Source: an uncultured Eubacteriales bacterium (GTDB lineage Bacteria; Bacillota; Clostridia; Oscillospirales; Oscillospiraceae). Taken from it: a stretch of DNA of 32,493 nucleotides. The notes beneath the pieces were generated by a model, which worked only from the letters and a program-made list of their open reading frames with translations, ran no database searches and was not told the origin of the DNA. Made by a program: the position numbers and the translations under genes. The DNA lies in NCBI GenBank assembly GCA_900545925.1, contig URAZ01000033.1:1-32493 (forward strand). The letters run 5' to 3'. Below are positions 15,918 through 23,549 of this stretch, piece by piece (position 1 is the stretch's first letter; each line of letters begins with the position of its first letter).

Positions 15918-16171
15918 CTATTTGTCACTGTATTTCTGAATTATCTGCATCAACTTCGCTGCAAGCACCTGTTCCGTACATGTAAGCAAACCGGACAGAA
16001 CGCATATACGCGTCCTGCCCGGTATTTCTTCGTCGCCAGAAGAACACCCGCCGCAAGAATCCAGACTGCGCCGCCGTTTCCGAGCAGCGTGATTTTCGGC
16101 ATCAGGAAGTCCATCGCCGGGCAGACAAGCGTATTTTGAATCCAGTGAAGGATTGTCCAATCAAAATTCAT
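15918..16171 (-). pseudogene. PAP2-family phosphatase with its centre deleted
   Basis: ATG 16171 opens MNFDWTILHWIQNTLVCPAM and DFLMPKITLLGNGGAVWILA, a typical start of PAP2-type membrane phosphatases. After KKY (about 16023) the family similarity stops and the frame ends at 15950. In another frame just downstream, VLAAKLMQIIQKYSDK ends at TAG 15918 and looks like a PAP2 C-terminus. The catalytic motifs (KxxxxxxRP, PSGH, SRxxxxxHxxxD) are all missing, so about 120 residues have been lost and the frame is broken. Its start overlaps the stop of the preceding gene (ATGA), so the ancestral operon was tightly coupled. The C-terminal assignment is an inference from a short segment. Confidence 0.6.
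15991..16022 (-). terminator. hairpin inside the PAP2 remnant
   Basis: On the minus-strand RNA a 13-bp stem with two G-U pairs (arms 16010-16022 and 15991-16003) closes a GTATAT loop and is followed by TTTGCTTA. It coincides with the point where PAP2 similarity ends, so it may be a small inserted or recombined element. The U-tract is weak. Confidence 0.4.
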
Positions 16172-16506
16172 AGTGCAGCCTCCGCTTTTGAGGGAAGCTC
16201 ATCCATCATCCAGTTCCGCGCCGCAAAGCTATCCGGCTGCACGGCTTCCGCCGGGATGCGCTCCAGTTCCTGCCGCAGAAGCGACGAGCAGGCGGCGAAA
16301 ATAAACCGGCAGTCTGGTTCCATACTGTGTTCCGCATTGTGCCCGCGGAACTTGCGGTGATGGACGATGCCGCGCAGATAACTGAACTGGTTGCAGTCCG
16401 GCTCGGTGCAGCCAATCAGAAATGCGATGCAGCGCCGCCGAAGCTGCGGGCTGTTCCTCTGTGACAGGAGATACAGTCCCAGCGCCAGATGATCTTCGCT
16501 TCTCAT
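16168..16506 (-). pseudogene. zinc-dependent phospholipase C-like protein, internally deleted
   Basis: ATG 16506 opens MRSEDHLALGLYLLSQRNSP and continues with FLIGCTEPDCNQFSYLRGIV and KFRGHNAEHS. This is the N-terminal third of the zinc-dependent phospholipase C-like family, whose His/Asp metal ligands include H6, D35 and the RGHN motif. It then jumps directly to MEPDCRFIFAACSSLLRQEL, which resembles the C-terminal helix (DCRYI) of the same family. The middle metal-binding helices (about 80-90 residues) are missing, though the frame is intact to TAG 16168. At 112 residues it is about half the usual length, so it is probably non-functional. Start overlaps the preceding stop by 4 bases, and its own stop overlaps the PAP2 start. 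Confidence 0.6.
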
Positions 16507-16976
16507 TGCGCGATTCCACCCTCCGGCTTGACACGACCCGGCCGGTCGCGGACGATCAGGAAGGCAAACACCGCAAAAATATTGCAGAACAAGCCGAGAA
16601 TCGGCCAGAGCGACTTGTTCATGCCCTCGCAAATTGCGCTTTTGTACAACCATGCCATCACCAGCAGCCAGTACACCGCGCCGAGCGCCAGCCATAAAAC
16701 GATTAAACTTCCGAACAGCACGAAGTGACCAACCGACAGCGGCGTAATATTTTTCTCCCAATCGCCGTGTTCCCGTTCGCCGGCGTGCTCCGACTGATTT
16801 TCGCCGGATTGCAGCCGTTCGGTTTTCAACGTTTGCTCCCACGCGTGCGCGTCGCGGATTTGCTGCGACAGGCTCAGCGGAACTGCGATCACACTGACGA
16901 GTGCCAGCACCACCGCAAGCACAACGATTGTGATGAATGCCTTTTTGTAATTCCAGCGCATAATTTTTTCTTTCAT
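16503..16976 (-). CDS. membrane protein of unknown function, operon leader
   Basis: This 157-residue protein has three predicted membrane helices: AFITIVVLAVVLALVSVIAV near the N-terminus, FVLFGSLIVLWLALGAVYWL in the middle, and WPILGLFCNIFAVFAFLIV towards the C-terminus. Between helices 1 and 2 lies a charged loop of about 50 residues with many Glu and Arg. I do not recognise a named family. ATG 16976 has GGAGGT at 16982-16987 on the minus strand; an in-frame upstream ATG lacks one. It leads a three-gene coupled operon whose other two members are internally deleted, so it may be the only intact gene. An inverted repeat with terminator character lies upstream of its ribosome binding site. Confidence 0.7.
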   Translation of the reverse strand: MKEKIMRWNYKKAFITIVVLAVVLALVSVIAVPLSLSQQIRDAHAWEQTLKTERLQSGENQSEHAGEREHGDWEKNITPLSVGHFVLFGSLIVLWLALGAVYWLLVMAWLYKSAICEGMNKSLWPILGLFCNIFAVFAFLIVRDRPGRVKPEGGIAQ

Positions 16977-16997
16977 AGTCTTACCTCCAGACAAAAA

Positions 16998-17045
16998 TAA
17001 GCGCGTCTTCTATCTTGGACAATACCATGATAAAAGACGCGCTTA
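16998..17045 (-). terminator. leader hairpin with U-run before the membrane-protein operon
   Basis: A 17-bp inverted repeat (16998-17014 with 17029-17045, one mismatch) has core AAGCGCGTCTT/AAGACGCGCTT and a 14-base loop. On the minus strand it is followed by TTATTTTTGTC and then, 11 bases later, the GGAGGT of the next gene. It is either an attenuator in the leader of this operon or the terminator of a lost upstream gene. Confidence 0.6.
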
Positions 17046-17123
17046 AACTGCTGTGCAAGCAAATTAAAACAAAATTGAAACAGAAATAGCAAAGAAGCAT
17101 CGCGCCCCAGCGGGTAGGATAAT

Positions 17124-17455
17124 GTGTCCCTGCAGCCCGTGGCTCCTGACCAGCGGGGAATGTTCAGTTCCTATGGGTCCTACGGCCTGCACGCCAATAA
17201 CTGCGGCACCTATTTGTATCATTTTTGGCAGCATAAGAAAATCCTCAAAGCAAACGATCTGCCGACTGACCTGAATGTCCACAGTCTGCGTTACACGGCG
17301 GCAAGCCTGTTCATTGCCAGCGGCACAGACGTCGGCACAGTCGCGGGGCTCCCCGGTCACAGCCAACCGATGACTGCACTGGACATCTATACCACGCCGT
17401 TGATAAGAACAAGAAAACGAACAGTCAGATCATGCAGAGCAGCTTGGAAATCTGA
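17124..17455 (+). pseudogene. tyrosine recombinase (phage/ICE-type integrase) C-terminal remnant
   Basis: The readable part, DLNVHSLRYTAASLFIASGT with TVAGLPGHSQP and TALDIYT, is the end of the catalytic domain of tyrosine recombinases. It holds HxxR (HSLR), the GHS box and the nucleophile Tyr in DIYT. After ACC at about 17391 the frame breaks. One base restored there gives AVDKNKKTNSQIMQSSLEI and TGA 17453-17455, the usual C-terminus. The N-terminal SAM-like and core-binding domains are absent, so this is dead. It marks a past integrated element. No att repeat pair could be identified in the window. Confidence 0.8.
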
Positions 17456-17462
17456 AAACGTT

Positions 17463-17504
17463 GTCCCGGTCTGCACAAATGGCGCAAACCGGGACGATTT
17501 TAGT
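17463..17504 (+). terminator. terminator after the integrase remnant
   Basis: GTCCCGGT (17463-17470) pairs with ACCGGGAC (17488-17495), followed by GATTTTAGTTT. It directly follows the restored integrase stop, which supports that reading. Confidence 0.7.
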
Positions 17505-17612
17505 TTACGGATAGTTCGACTGTAACCGTGTCGGCATCCGGAACATGTTTTGCGGCGCAGGCTGCAAGCGAATGCATTTCGCTTACAAGCAGGCAGAAAA
17601 GAACGATCCGCT

Positions 17613-18584
17613 TCATTTCAGATACGCGTCAAAGAACACCTTCAGCTTTTCAAACGGGATCACGTCCATCTGATCATAAAGGTCTGTGTGGCTCGCGCCG
17701 GGGATGATGAGCAGTTCCTTGTTGTCGCCGGTCAGTTTGCTGTAAGCCGTCTCGCTGAAGTAGCGGGAGTGCGCCTTTTCTCCGTGTACCAGCAGCACGG
17801 CAGAGCGGATCTCGCTGCTGTACTGCAAAATCGGCATATTCAGGAACGACAGCGAGGAGGTCACATTCCAGCCGCCGTTGGAGTTCAGGCTGCGGGGATG
17901 GTATCCGCGCGGAGTTTTGTAGTAGGCGTAGTAGTCCTTTACAAACTGTGGTGCGTCCTCCGGCAGCGGATCGACCACACCGCCTGCCAGCGCATAGGTT
18001 CCGTTTTTGTAATCCTCGGTGCGCTGCGCATTCAGCGCCTTCCGCTTTTCAAAGCGTGCCTGCTCGGAATCCTCTGCGTCAAAATAGCCGTTGGCGGTCA
18101 CACGGGTCATGTCGTACATAGTCATGGCGGCGGTCGCCTTGATGCGCGTGTCGATGGCCGCGGCGTTGATCGCCATACCGCCCCAGCCGCAGATGCCGAT
18201 GATGCCGATACGCGCCGGGTCAACGTGATCCTGCACAGACAGAAAATCCACCGCTGCGCAGAAATCCTCGGTATTGATGTCGGGCGAAGCAACATATCTG
18301 GGTGCACCACCGCTCTCGCCGGTATAGGACGGGTCAAAGGCAATCGTCAGAAAACCCAACTCCGCCATCTTCTGCGCGTACAGCCCGGAGGACTGCTCCT
18401 TTACCGCGCCAAACGGGCCGCTGACTGCGATGGCGGGCAGCTTGCCCTCTGCGCCCCTCGGTGCGTACAGATCCGCTGCCAGCGTGATGCCGTAGCGGTT
18501 GTGAAAGGTCACCTTTCTATGATCGACCTTATCGCTTTTGGGAAACACCTTGTCCCATTCCTGTGTCAAATGCAGCTGTTCCAT
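17613..18584 (-). CDS. YcjY-like alpha/beta hydrolase (dienelactone hydrolase-related)
   Basis: This 323-residue cytosolic hydrolase has the oxyanion region near AIAVSGPFGAVKEQ and the strand motif FDPSYTGESGG. Its nucleophile elbow IGICGWGGMAIN has Cys instead of Ser, as in dienelactone hydrolase-type and YcjY-type proteins. The acid/His end is seen in VLLVHGEKAHSRYFSE and IPGASHTDLYD. The length is usual for the family. Substrate is unknown. AAAGGAGA precedes ATG 18584, and it starts 2 bases after the stop of the flavoprotein gene, so the two form an operon under the MerR-type promoter. Co-regulation with a reductase suggests a role in handling reactive or xenobiotic compounds. Confidence 0.87.
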   Translation of the reverse strand: MEQLHLTQEWDKVFPKSDKVDHRKVTFHNRYGITLAADLYAPRGAEGKLPAIAVSGPFGAVKEQSSGLYAQKMAELGFLTIAFDPSYTGESGGAPRYVASPDINTEDFCAAVDFLSVQDHVDPARIGIIGICGWGGMAINAAAIDTRIKATAAMTMYDMTRVTANGYFDAEDSEQARFEKRKALNAQRTEDYKNGTYALAGGVVDPLPEDAPQFVKDYYAYYKTPRGYHPRSLNSNGGWNVTSSLSFLNMPILQYSSEIRSAVLLVHGEKAHSRYFSETAYSKLTGDNKELLIIPGASHTDLYDQMDVIPFEKLKVFFDAYLK

Positions 18585-18586
18585 GT

Positions 18587-19126
18587 TCAGATCTCCTTTC
18601 CGGCCTGATAGGCTCGTTCCAATGCAGGGTGCCCGGCGATCTCGCCGACATCATTTACGCCGCCCGCGAAAATCGTCTCCACCAGCTGACAGCGCAGGAA
18701 GCAGTCTACCCAGCCCTGCACGGCCTTTTCGGTGCCCTCCACGGTTCCTGGCTCATCCTCCGCTGCTGTTGCCAGCAGATAGGCTTTGGTAAAAGCGTAG
18801 TCTGTGTCAAAGAGGGGGTTCGCGCGGTCGAGCATCGTCTTGAGTTGACCGCTGACGCTGTAATAGTAGACGGGCGTGGCAAATACCAACACATCCGCGT
18901 CGTGCATTTGGGATACGATTTCTACTGCATCGTCTTTGATGACGCAATGGCCAAGTTTCAGACAGGCAAAGCAGCCCTTACAGAAGCCGTACTGCTTTTC
19001 CCGCAGATGCACAAGTTCTACCTGATTGCCTGCCTCCTGCGCACCTTTGGCAAAGGCTGCCGCCAGCGTCTCCGAGTTGCCTCCCTTGCGCGGGCTGGAG
19101 GAAAGAATCAACACCTTTTTATTCAT
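18587..19126 (-). CDS. NADPH-dependent FMN reductase / iron-sulfur flavoprotein-like
   Basis: This 179-residue flavodoxin-fold oxidoreductase has the FMN phosphate loop SSSPRKGGNSETLA near residues 9-22. The middle holds the cysteine cluster CKGCFACLKLGHC, spaced C-x2-C-x2-C-x5-C, the compact motif that binds a [4Fe-4S] cluster in iron-sulfur flavoproteins. The flavin-binding stretch ATPVYYYSVSGQLKTMLDR follows, where Isf/NADPH reductases have PVYxxxxxGxxKxxxDR. ATG 19126 has AAGGAGTG at a good distance. It leads a two-gene operon with the YcjY-like hydrolase. Its promoter has a 19-base spacer and a dyad, so it is probably switched on by the divergent MerR protein. Confidence 0.9.
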   Translation of the reverse strand: MNKKVLILSSSPRKGGNSETLAAAFAKGAQEAGNQVELVHLREKQYGFCKGCFACLKLGHCVIKDDAVEIVSQMHDADVLVFATPVYYYSVSGQLKTMLDRANPLFDTDYAFTKAYLLATAAEDEPGTVEGTEKAVQGWVDCFLRCQLVETIFAGGVNDVGEIAGHPALERAYQAGKEI

Positions 19127-19169
19127 CGTAAAACACTCCTTGCGTTTTGTTTTCTGGTGTGCTACACTC

Positions 19170-19200
19170 ATGATAAGACATAAACCTGACTTTAGGTCAA
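19170..19200 (-). promoter_or_regulatory. MerR-type promoter with 19-bp spacer
   Basis: On the minus strand TTGACC (19195-19200) and TATCAT (19170-19175) are separated by 19 bases instead of 17. The spacer contains an ACCT-N6-AGGT dyad. A long spacer with an internal dyad is the hallmark of promoters activated by MerR proteins through DNA untwisting. The merR gene lies 31 bases away on the other strand. Confidence 0.75.
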
Positions 19201-19231
19201 GCTTTTTCAAGAAAATTTTTGGAGGCTTTTT

Positions 19232-19672
19232 ATGTACACGATTGGACAGGTGGCGGAGATGTTCGGCTTGCCCATCTCCACGCTGCGCTATTACGACAAG
19301 CAGGGGCTGTTTCCGCACATGGAACGGGTATCCGGTATCCGGAAATTCAGCGACACGGAGATTGAGGCGCTCCGGGTGATCGAATGTCTGAAAAAAGCGG
19401 GCATGGAAATTAAGGATATCAAGCAGTTCATGGACTGGTGCATGGAGGGACCTTCGACCTATCCGCAGCGCAGGGCGATGTTTAAGGCGCAGCGGACGCA
19501 TGTTGAGGCGGAGATCGAGCGCATGAACCGGACGCTCGATATGCTGAAGTTCAAATGCTGGTATTATGAGCAGGCGATCAAAGACGGCAACGAGGACGCG
19601 ATCCCGGCGATGATCCCCGATCACCTGCCGGAGGACATCCGCAGAGCATACGAAAATTCCCACAGCGATTGA
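19232..19672 (+). CDS. MerR-family transcriptional regulator
   Basis: This 146-residue regulator has an N-terminal winged helix-turn-helix, MYTIGQVAEMFGLPISTLRY, followed by YDKQGLFPHMERVSGIRKFS, the classic MerR layout. A long coiled dimerisation helix lies at about residues 80-120. The C-terminal effector region is short (KCWYYEQAIKDGNEDAIPAM). It lacks the metal-binding Cys array of MerR, CueR or ZntR and belongs with the YfmP/AdhR-like group that respond to organic or redox signals. TTGGAGG precedes ATG 19232. It diverges from the reductase-hydrolase operon and should control it through the 19-base-spacer promoter. A weak hairpin with a CTTTTT tail near 19682-19731 may terminate it. Confidence 0.92.
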   Translation: MYTIGQVAEMFGLPISTLRYYDKQGLFPHMERVSGIRKFSDTEIEALRVIECLKKAGMEIKDIKQFMDWCMEGPSTYPQRRAMFKAQRTHVEAEIERMNRTLDMLKFKCWYYEQAIKDGNEDAIPAMIPDHLPEDIRRAYENSHSD

Positions 19673-19730
19673 ACGGCTGTTGGTTTGCTGAACATTCCAG
19701 AAACCGTTGAAAACACTGGACAAACCGGCT

Positions 19731-19908
19731 TTTTACCTATCGAAACACCGTGCTCTACCGCATCCGCCGGATGCAGGAGGAGTTCGGCATCCCGCTGAAT
19801 GAGTCGGCGCAGCACGCCGATCTGCTACTGCGGAGCGTGTCTCTTCTGCTGTTTGAAGTGAAGGGGCCGGATTTCTTCCTGCCCAAAACGTCATCTGAAA
19901 ATTCATAA
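19731..19908 (+). pseudogene. C-terminal helix-turn-helix of a PucR/CdaR-type regulator
   Basis: An open frame ending at TAA 19906-19908 encodes YRNTVLYRIRRMQEEFGIPL and a short tail. The NTVxYRxRRxxEExGI pattern is the C-terminal HTH_30 helix of PucR/CdaR regulators. No start, no ribosome binding site and none of the remaining 300 or more residues are present, so only the tail of the gene survives. Confidence 0.65.
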
Positions 19909-19932
19909 CGTGGTCATGCTTTCGGCAAGATT

Positions 19933-19960
19933 TTGTCACAACTTTCTGTCAGGATATCAT
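19933..19960 (+). promoter_or_regulatory. possible promoter of the XRE regulator
   Basis: TTGTCA (19933-19938), 16 bases, TATCAT (19955-19960), about 110 bases before the gene start. A small GC hairpin (CGGGG/CCCCG near 20000-20021) follows in the leader. Confidence 0.35.
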
Positions 19961-20067
19961 AATGAAAAGCTGTATACAATTTCCCTCAAATTCTACCACG
20001 GGGGGATGTAAAATTCCCCGCATGTTCGATAGAATTGCTGCATCCGAAGAAACAGGAGGCATTCCAA

Positions 20068-20530
20068 ATGAACCAGACAACCATCGGCAAATACATCGCG
20101 CGCAAGCGTAAGGAACAAAATCTCACGCAGGAGCAGCTGGCGCAGCAGCTCGGCGTGTCCAACGACCATCTACAAGTGGGAAACCGGCAAATGTATGCCG
20201 GACTACAGCATCATCCATAAACTCTGCGACGCGCTTCATGTGACGCGCCCGGAACTGATGGACGGCGAGGATGCGGCAGAAGACAGCGTGTGTGTCTATG
20301 ACGATGCGCAGATCCTCGACCTTCTGCACCGCACGCAGGAACTCGAACGTCAGAAGGGGATCCTCTATGGCGTCGCGCTTATCACCCTCTGCATTGCCAG
20401 CAGCGCTATGTCGGGGACGGTCGGAGGGACCGATGTGCGGGATTTCATTTCCGGCATCCTGATGGGGCTCTCCGTCGTGGAAATTTTGGCGGGCATTGGG
20501 ATCGTCGGAAAAAAGCTTCTGAAACAGTAA
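20068..20530 (+). pseudogene. XRE-family regulator with membrane tail, frameshifted
   Basis: CAGGAGGC (20053-20060) and ATG 20068 open MNQTTIGKYIARKRKEQNLT and QEQLAQQLGVSN, a standard Cro/CI helix-turn-helix. At about 20160 the frame breaks. The expected continuation (IYKWETGKCMPDYSIIHKLC) runs in another frame and carries on through a linker and a membrane helix (GILYGVALITLCIASSAM, then LMGLSVVEILAGIGIVG) to TAA 20530. A loss of two bases, or gain of one, in the AACGACC stretch explains it. Restored, the protein would be about 153 residues. A partial product from ATG 20195 would lack the DNA-binding helix. A sequence error cannot be excluded. Confidence 0.72.
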
Positions 20531-20585
20531 AGAAGCCTGCCGCTTGTGCAGAAAGCACAAACGTGAAAAGCAGAATGTGCGGTGC

Positions 20586-20614
20586 TTGACCGGGTCGTGC
20601 CGACGGAATATAAT
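20586..20614 (+). promoter_or_regulatory. strong promoter of the DUF1003 gene
   Basis: TTGACC (20586-20591), exactly 17 bases, perfect TATAAT (20609-20614). It lies 34 bases before ATG 20648, giving a short leader. Confidence 0.8.
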
Positions 20615-20647
20615 AAGAAAAAATCCCCAAAAGGAGTGGCAAATCCC

Positions 20648-21151
20648 ATGAAAGAAAACCGAAGGCTCCTGAAGGAAGTCCTCAAGGACATCCGGCACGA
20701 TATGACGGACGAGGAAGTTCTGAATCTGCTGGCAGACAGTAAAATTTCCGAAAGCCCCACCGCGGAAAAATACACGCTCGGACAGCGCGCGGCGGATGCG
20801 ATCGCAAAATTCGCGGGCAGCTGGGCGTTCATCTTTTCGTTCACGGGCGTGCTGATCTTGTGGATGGTCGTCAATACGGTTCTGGCTGCAAAAGCCTTTG
20901 ACCCGTATCCGTTTATTCTTCTCAATCTGGTCCTCTCCTGCGTCGCTGCCATTCAGGCGCCGCTCATCATGATGAGCCAGAACCGGCAGGAGGAAAAAGA
21001 CCGCTGCCGCGCGGAGAATGATTACAAGGTCAATCTCAAGACCGAAATCATGATTGAAGACCTCTACGACAAAGTCAACGCCATCTTGGCCAAGCAGTCT
21101 GCACTGGAAAAGAAGCTGATCGAGCAGGAAGAAAAACAGGTCCGGCCCTGA
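20648..21151 (+). CDS. DUF1003 membrane protein
   Basis: This 167-residue protein matches the DUF1003 family. A soluble acidic N-terminus (residues 1-45) leads to a first membrane helix, FAGSWAFIFSFTGVLILWMV. The family motif DPYPFILLNLVLS follows, with a second helix to MSQNRQEEKDR. A C-terminal coiled segment of about 45 residues (IMIEDLYDKVNAILAKQSAL) completes it. The molecular function of the family is not established. ATG 20648 is used because AAGGAG lies at 20631-20636. It has its own strong promoter and a bidirectional terminator, so it is monocistronic. Confidence 0.9.
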   Translation: MKENRRLLKEVLKDIRHDMTDEEVLNLLADSKISESPTAEKYTLGQRAADAIAKFAGSWAFIFSFTGVLILWMVVNTVLAAKAFDPYPFILLNLVLSCVAAIQAPLIMMSQNRQEEKDRCRAENDYKVNLKTEIMIEDLYDKVNAILAKQSALEKKLIEQEEKQVRP

Positions 21152-21165
21152 ACCTGTGCAAAAAG

Positions 21166-21207
21166 AACCGGCGCACCGCCCGAGTGGATGGTGCGCCGGT
21201 TTTGTCA
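21166..21207. terminator. bidirectional terminator between convergent genes
   Basis: A perfect 12-bp stem (21166-21177 with 21190-21201) is followed by TTGTCA on the plus strand and by CTTTTTGC on the minus strand. It serves the DUF1003 gene and the convergent phosphoesterase operon. Confidence 0.9.
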
Positions 21208-22722
21208 TCAGATCACGCGGAAATCGCAGTGCGTGAAAGTGGGCTGAGGGCGGTTGGGCTGGAAGAAGTCCAGCAGCAAGTCGGACATTTCTGTGCCGAT
21301 CTCCCGCAGGACCGGGCAGCCGACATAGCAGTCATACCCGCCGGTCCCGCTGGCGCGGTAGCTGCTGAGGCAGGCGGTGAAAACATCGTCGTCCGCGACG
21401 GGACGGCCGTTTACGCAGAGTTCCGTGACGCGCTGACCGATCGGGCGGGAGCAGTCAAAGACATAATGCACACCGGCATAGTAGTCGTAATTGTAATGCT
21501 CGACCTTCGGCTTCAAAAACGCATCGGAAATACGAAGCGTTCCGTCTGCGTTCCGGATGAAATATTCCGCGCTGCGTTCCATCGCCCGGCGCAGGACCGC
21601 ACCGGTGATCTGCAGAATCGTCAGTGTATTCGTATAGGGATAGGCGTTCAAAATATCCCGGCGGCGCACGGTCTGCGGCAGACCTGCCGCGTCGTTGGCA
21701 AGACTCGTGACGGAGATCTGCGCGCCGCTTGCGGCCAGCTGCACAGTATTAAACAGGTCTGCGAGCGGGGTTCCGTTCGCAGCCATGTGCAGCGGCGTAT
21801 CCAGCGTCAGCGGCGCCTCCAGATGCCCGACGACCTGATCGAGCCAGTCCTGCGCACCGCGCTCTATCTCTGAAAATTCCGTGAGCCATTCTGTGCAGCA
21901 TGGGCCGCCTGCGTGGATTGTCTGGCTGGAAAACTGCGCGCCGCTGTCCGATACAGAGACTTCCACGCGCAGAAACTCCTGACCTTTGTCCGACGGTTGC
22001 ACAACGAAGGTATTGCGAACCATCTGGCCTGGCACGGACATATGCTGGTGGCCGGTCAGGAGAATGTTGAAGCCCAGTTCCTGGCAAATGCGGTAGGCGA
22101 CGTTCTCATGTGTCGTGGAAAGCGTCCGGCCGCTGGCAAGATCGCGCTCAAATCCTCCGTGATAGACGCACACGGTCAGATCGACCTTGCCCTTCAGCGC
22201 CGCAAGCGCTGCGGCGGCCGCAGGGATGGGATCCTCAATCCGGATTCCAGAAAGATGCTCCGGACGTTCCCAGATGTTTACATAATCGGTGACGATACCG
22301 ACGATGCCGACGCGCAGTCCGTTTTCCAGCATATGCACGCGCGCGGGAAAACGGACGTCGCCCTCGTCCCAGCGGATATTCTCGCAGACACAGCGTGCCC
22401 GGAGCGCGTTCAGATAGCTGTCCAGATACGGCATACCGTAGTTGAAATCATGGTTGCCGAGCGTCACATAGTCGTATCCGCAGCGGTTCATGATCTGGGC
22501 AAACTGCGCCGCGCTGCCGACTGTATCGTGACAGAAGGCACCGAGCGGCGAGCCTTGCAGAAGATCGCCGCCGTCGATGATGAGCGTATTGCCGTCCTTT
22601 TGGAACTGGCTGGCGCATTTGAACAGGCCGAGATCCTGTTCCTTCTGACTGCGGTAATCCGTGGGATAGATGTAGCTGTGCAGATCGGAGGTAAAGTAGA
22701 TTGTCAGCTTTCGTTCCTGCAT
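21208..22722 (-). CDS. UshA/YfkN-type 5'-nucleotidase-family phosphoesterase, cytosolic
   Basis: This 504-residue two-domain phosphoesterase has dinuclear metal motifs in order: SDLHSYIYP (DxH), IDGGDLLQGSP (GD), TLGNHDFNYG (GNHD), the lone His in VYHGGFERD, and LTGHQHMSVPG (GHxH). The C-terminal 5_nucleotid_C domain (about residues 300-500) includes the substrate-stacking regions NAYPYTNTLTILQITG and GTGGYDCYV. Family members hydrolyse nucleotides, cyclic nucleotides or other phosphomonoesters. Most are exported, but this one starts MQERKLTIYFTSD without a signal peptide or anchor, so it should act in the cytoplasm. ATG 22722 follows an AAGGGGG site, 4 bases after the permease stop. It is the last gene of the PhnCDE-like operon, implying it cleaves what the transporter brings in. 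Confidence 0.9.
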   Translation of the reverse strand: MQERKLTIYFTSDLHSYIYPTDYRSQKEQDLGLFKCASQFQKDGNTLIIDGGDLLQGSPLGAFCHDTVGSAAQFAQIMNRCGYDYVTLGNHDFNYGMPYLDSYLNALRARCVCENIRWDEGDVRFPARVHMLENGLRVGIVGIVTDYVNIWERPEHLSGIRIEDPIPAAAAALAALKGKVDLTVCVYHGGFERDLASGRTLSTTHENVAYRICQELGFNILLTGHQHMSVPGQMVRNTFVVQPSDKGQEFLRVEVSVSDSGAQFSSQTIHAGGPCCTEWLTEFSEIERGAQDWLDQVVGHLEAPLTLDTPLHMAANGTPLADLFNTVQLAASGAQISVTSLANDAAGLPQTVRRRDILNAYPYTNTLTILQITGAVLRRAMERSAEYFIRNADGTLRISDAFLKPKVEHYNYDYYAGVHYVFDCSRPIGQRVTELCVNGRPVADDDVFTACLSSYRASGTGGYDCYVGCPVLREIGTEMSDLLLDFFQPNRPQPTFTHCDFRVI

Positions 22723-22726
22723 ATCG

Positions 22727-23536
22727 TTACCCCCTTGCCAGCTTGACGCGGATCTTTGCCGAGATCCACTCAATGATGAGCACCAATACGATGAGCCCCA
22801 GTAAGATTGCACCGACCTCGTTCCAGCGGTAGGAACTCATGGCGAAGATCAGCGGCGCGCCGATGCCGCCCGCGCCGACAAGACCGAGGACGGTCGCGTC
22901 GCGCAGGTTCATGTCAAAGCGGTAGATGATCGTGGAGGTGAAGTCTGCGGTCAGCTGCGGCAGGATGCCATAGCGGATCTTCTGGAAGGTCGTGCAGCCC
23001 GCGGCGTCCAAAGATTCCAAAATTCGCTTATCCAAATCCTCAATGCTCTCGATGAACATCTTGGATACCATGCCGATCGAGCACAGTGACATCGTAAGCA
23101 GGCCCGCAAACGGGCCCGGCCCGGTCACGCGGATGAACATCAGACCGTAGACAAAGGCCGGAATGGTGCGGATCGCCGCAATAAGCACGCGCCCGATAAA
23201 CGCCACGCCCTTTGGCACCAGATTGCTTGCGGACAGGAACGACAGCGGCAGCGAAATGACCGCGCCGACGATCGTACCGAGAAATGCGATGCAGAAGGTT
23301 TCCAGCAGCAAATATGGCACACCGTCCGTACCGAGCGTGAACAGAAGCTTTGCCGAAGGATGGAAGATGCCGGAGAGAATGTTGCCCGCAACCTCCAATC
23401 CGTTGCCGGTGGGATTGCTGACCCTGACGGCAGAGCCGGACCATGCCAGCAGGCACGCAATGCCAAAGGCTGCCAGCATCTTCCAGATCCAAGCCTTCGG
23501 CGCGGAGGCATAGGCTTTGAGAATTTTTTCGTTCAT
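22727..23536 (-). CDS. phnE: phosphonate-type ABC transporter permease (PhnE2)
   Basis: This 269-residue inner-membrane permease has about six helices. Its cytoplasmic coupling loop (SLDAAGCTTFQKIRYGILPQ) is the PhnE form of the EAA motif. The end of the conserved core, ATVLGLVGAGGIGAPLIF, matches the PhnE signature (LGxVGAGGIG). It pairs with the second PhnE, whose gene starts upstream with a 13-base gap, to form the membrane channel. Together with PhnC and PhnD it imports a phosphonate, phosphite or organophosphate. The first helix, WKMLAAFGIACLLAWSGSAV, is preceded by a short cytoplasmic N-terminus. Confidence 0.9.
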   Translation of the reverse strand: MNEKILKAYASAPKAWIWKMLAAFGIACLLAWSGSAVRVSNPTGNGLEVAGNILSGIFHPSAKLLFTLGTDGVPYLLLETFCIAFLGTIVGAVISLPLSFLSASNLVPKGVAFIGRVLIAAIRTIPAFVYGLMFIRVTGPGPFAGLLTMSLCSIGMVSKMFIESIEDLDKRILESLDAAGCTTFQKIRYGILPQLTADFTSTIIYRFDMNLRDATVLGLVGAGGIGAPLIFAMSSYRWNEVGAILLGLIVLVLIIEWISAKIRVKLARG

Positions 23537-23549
23537 GGCCGTTTCCTCC

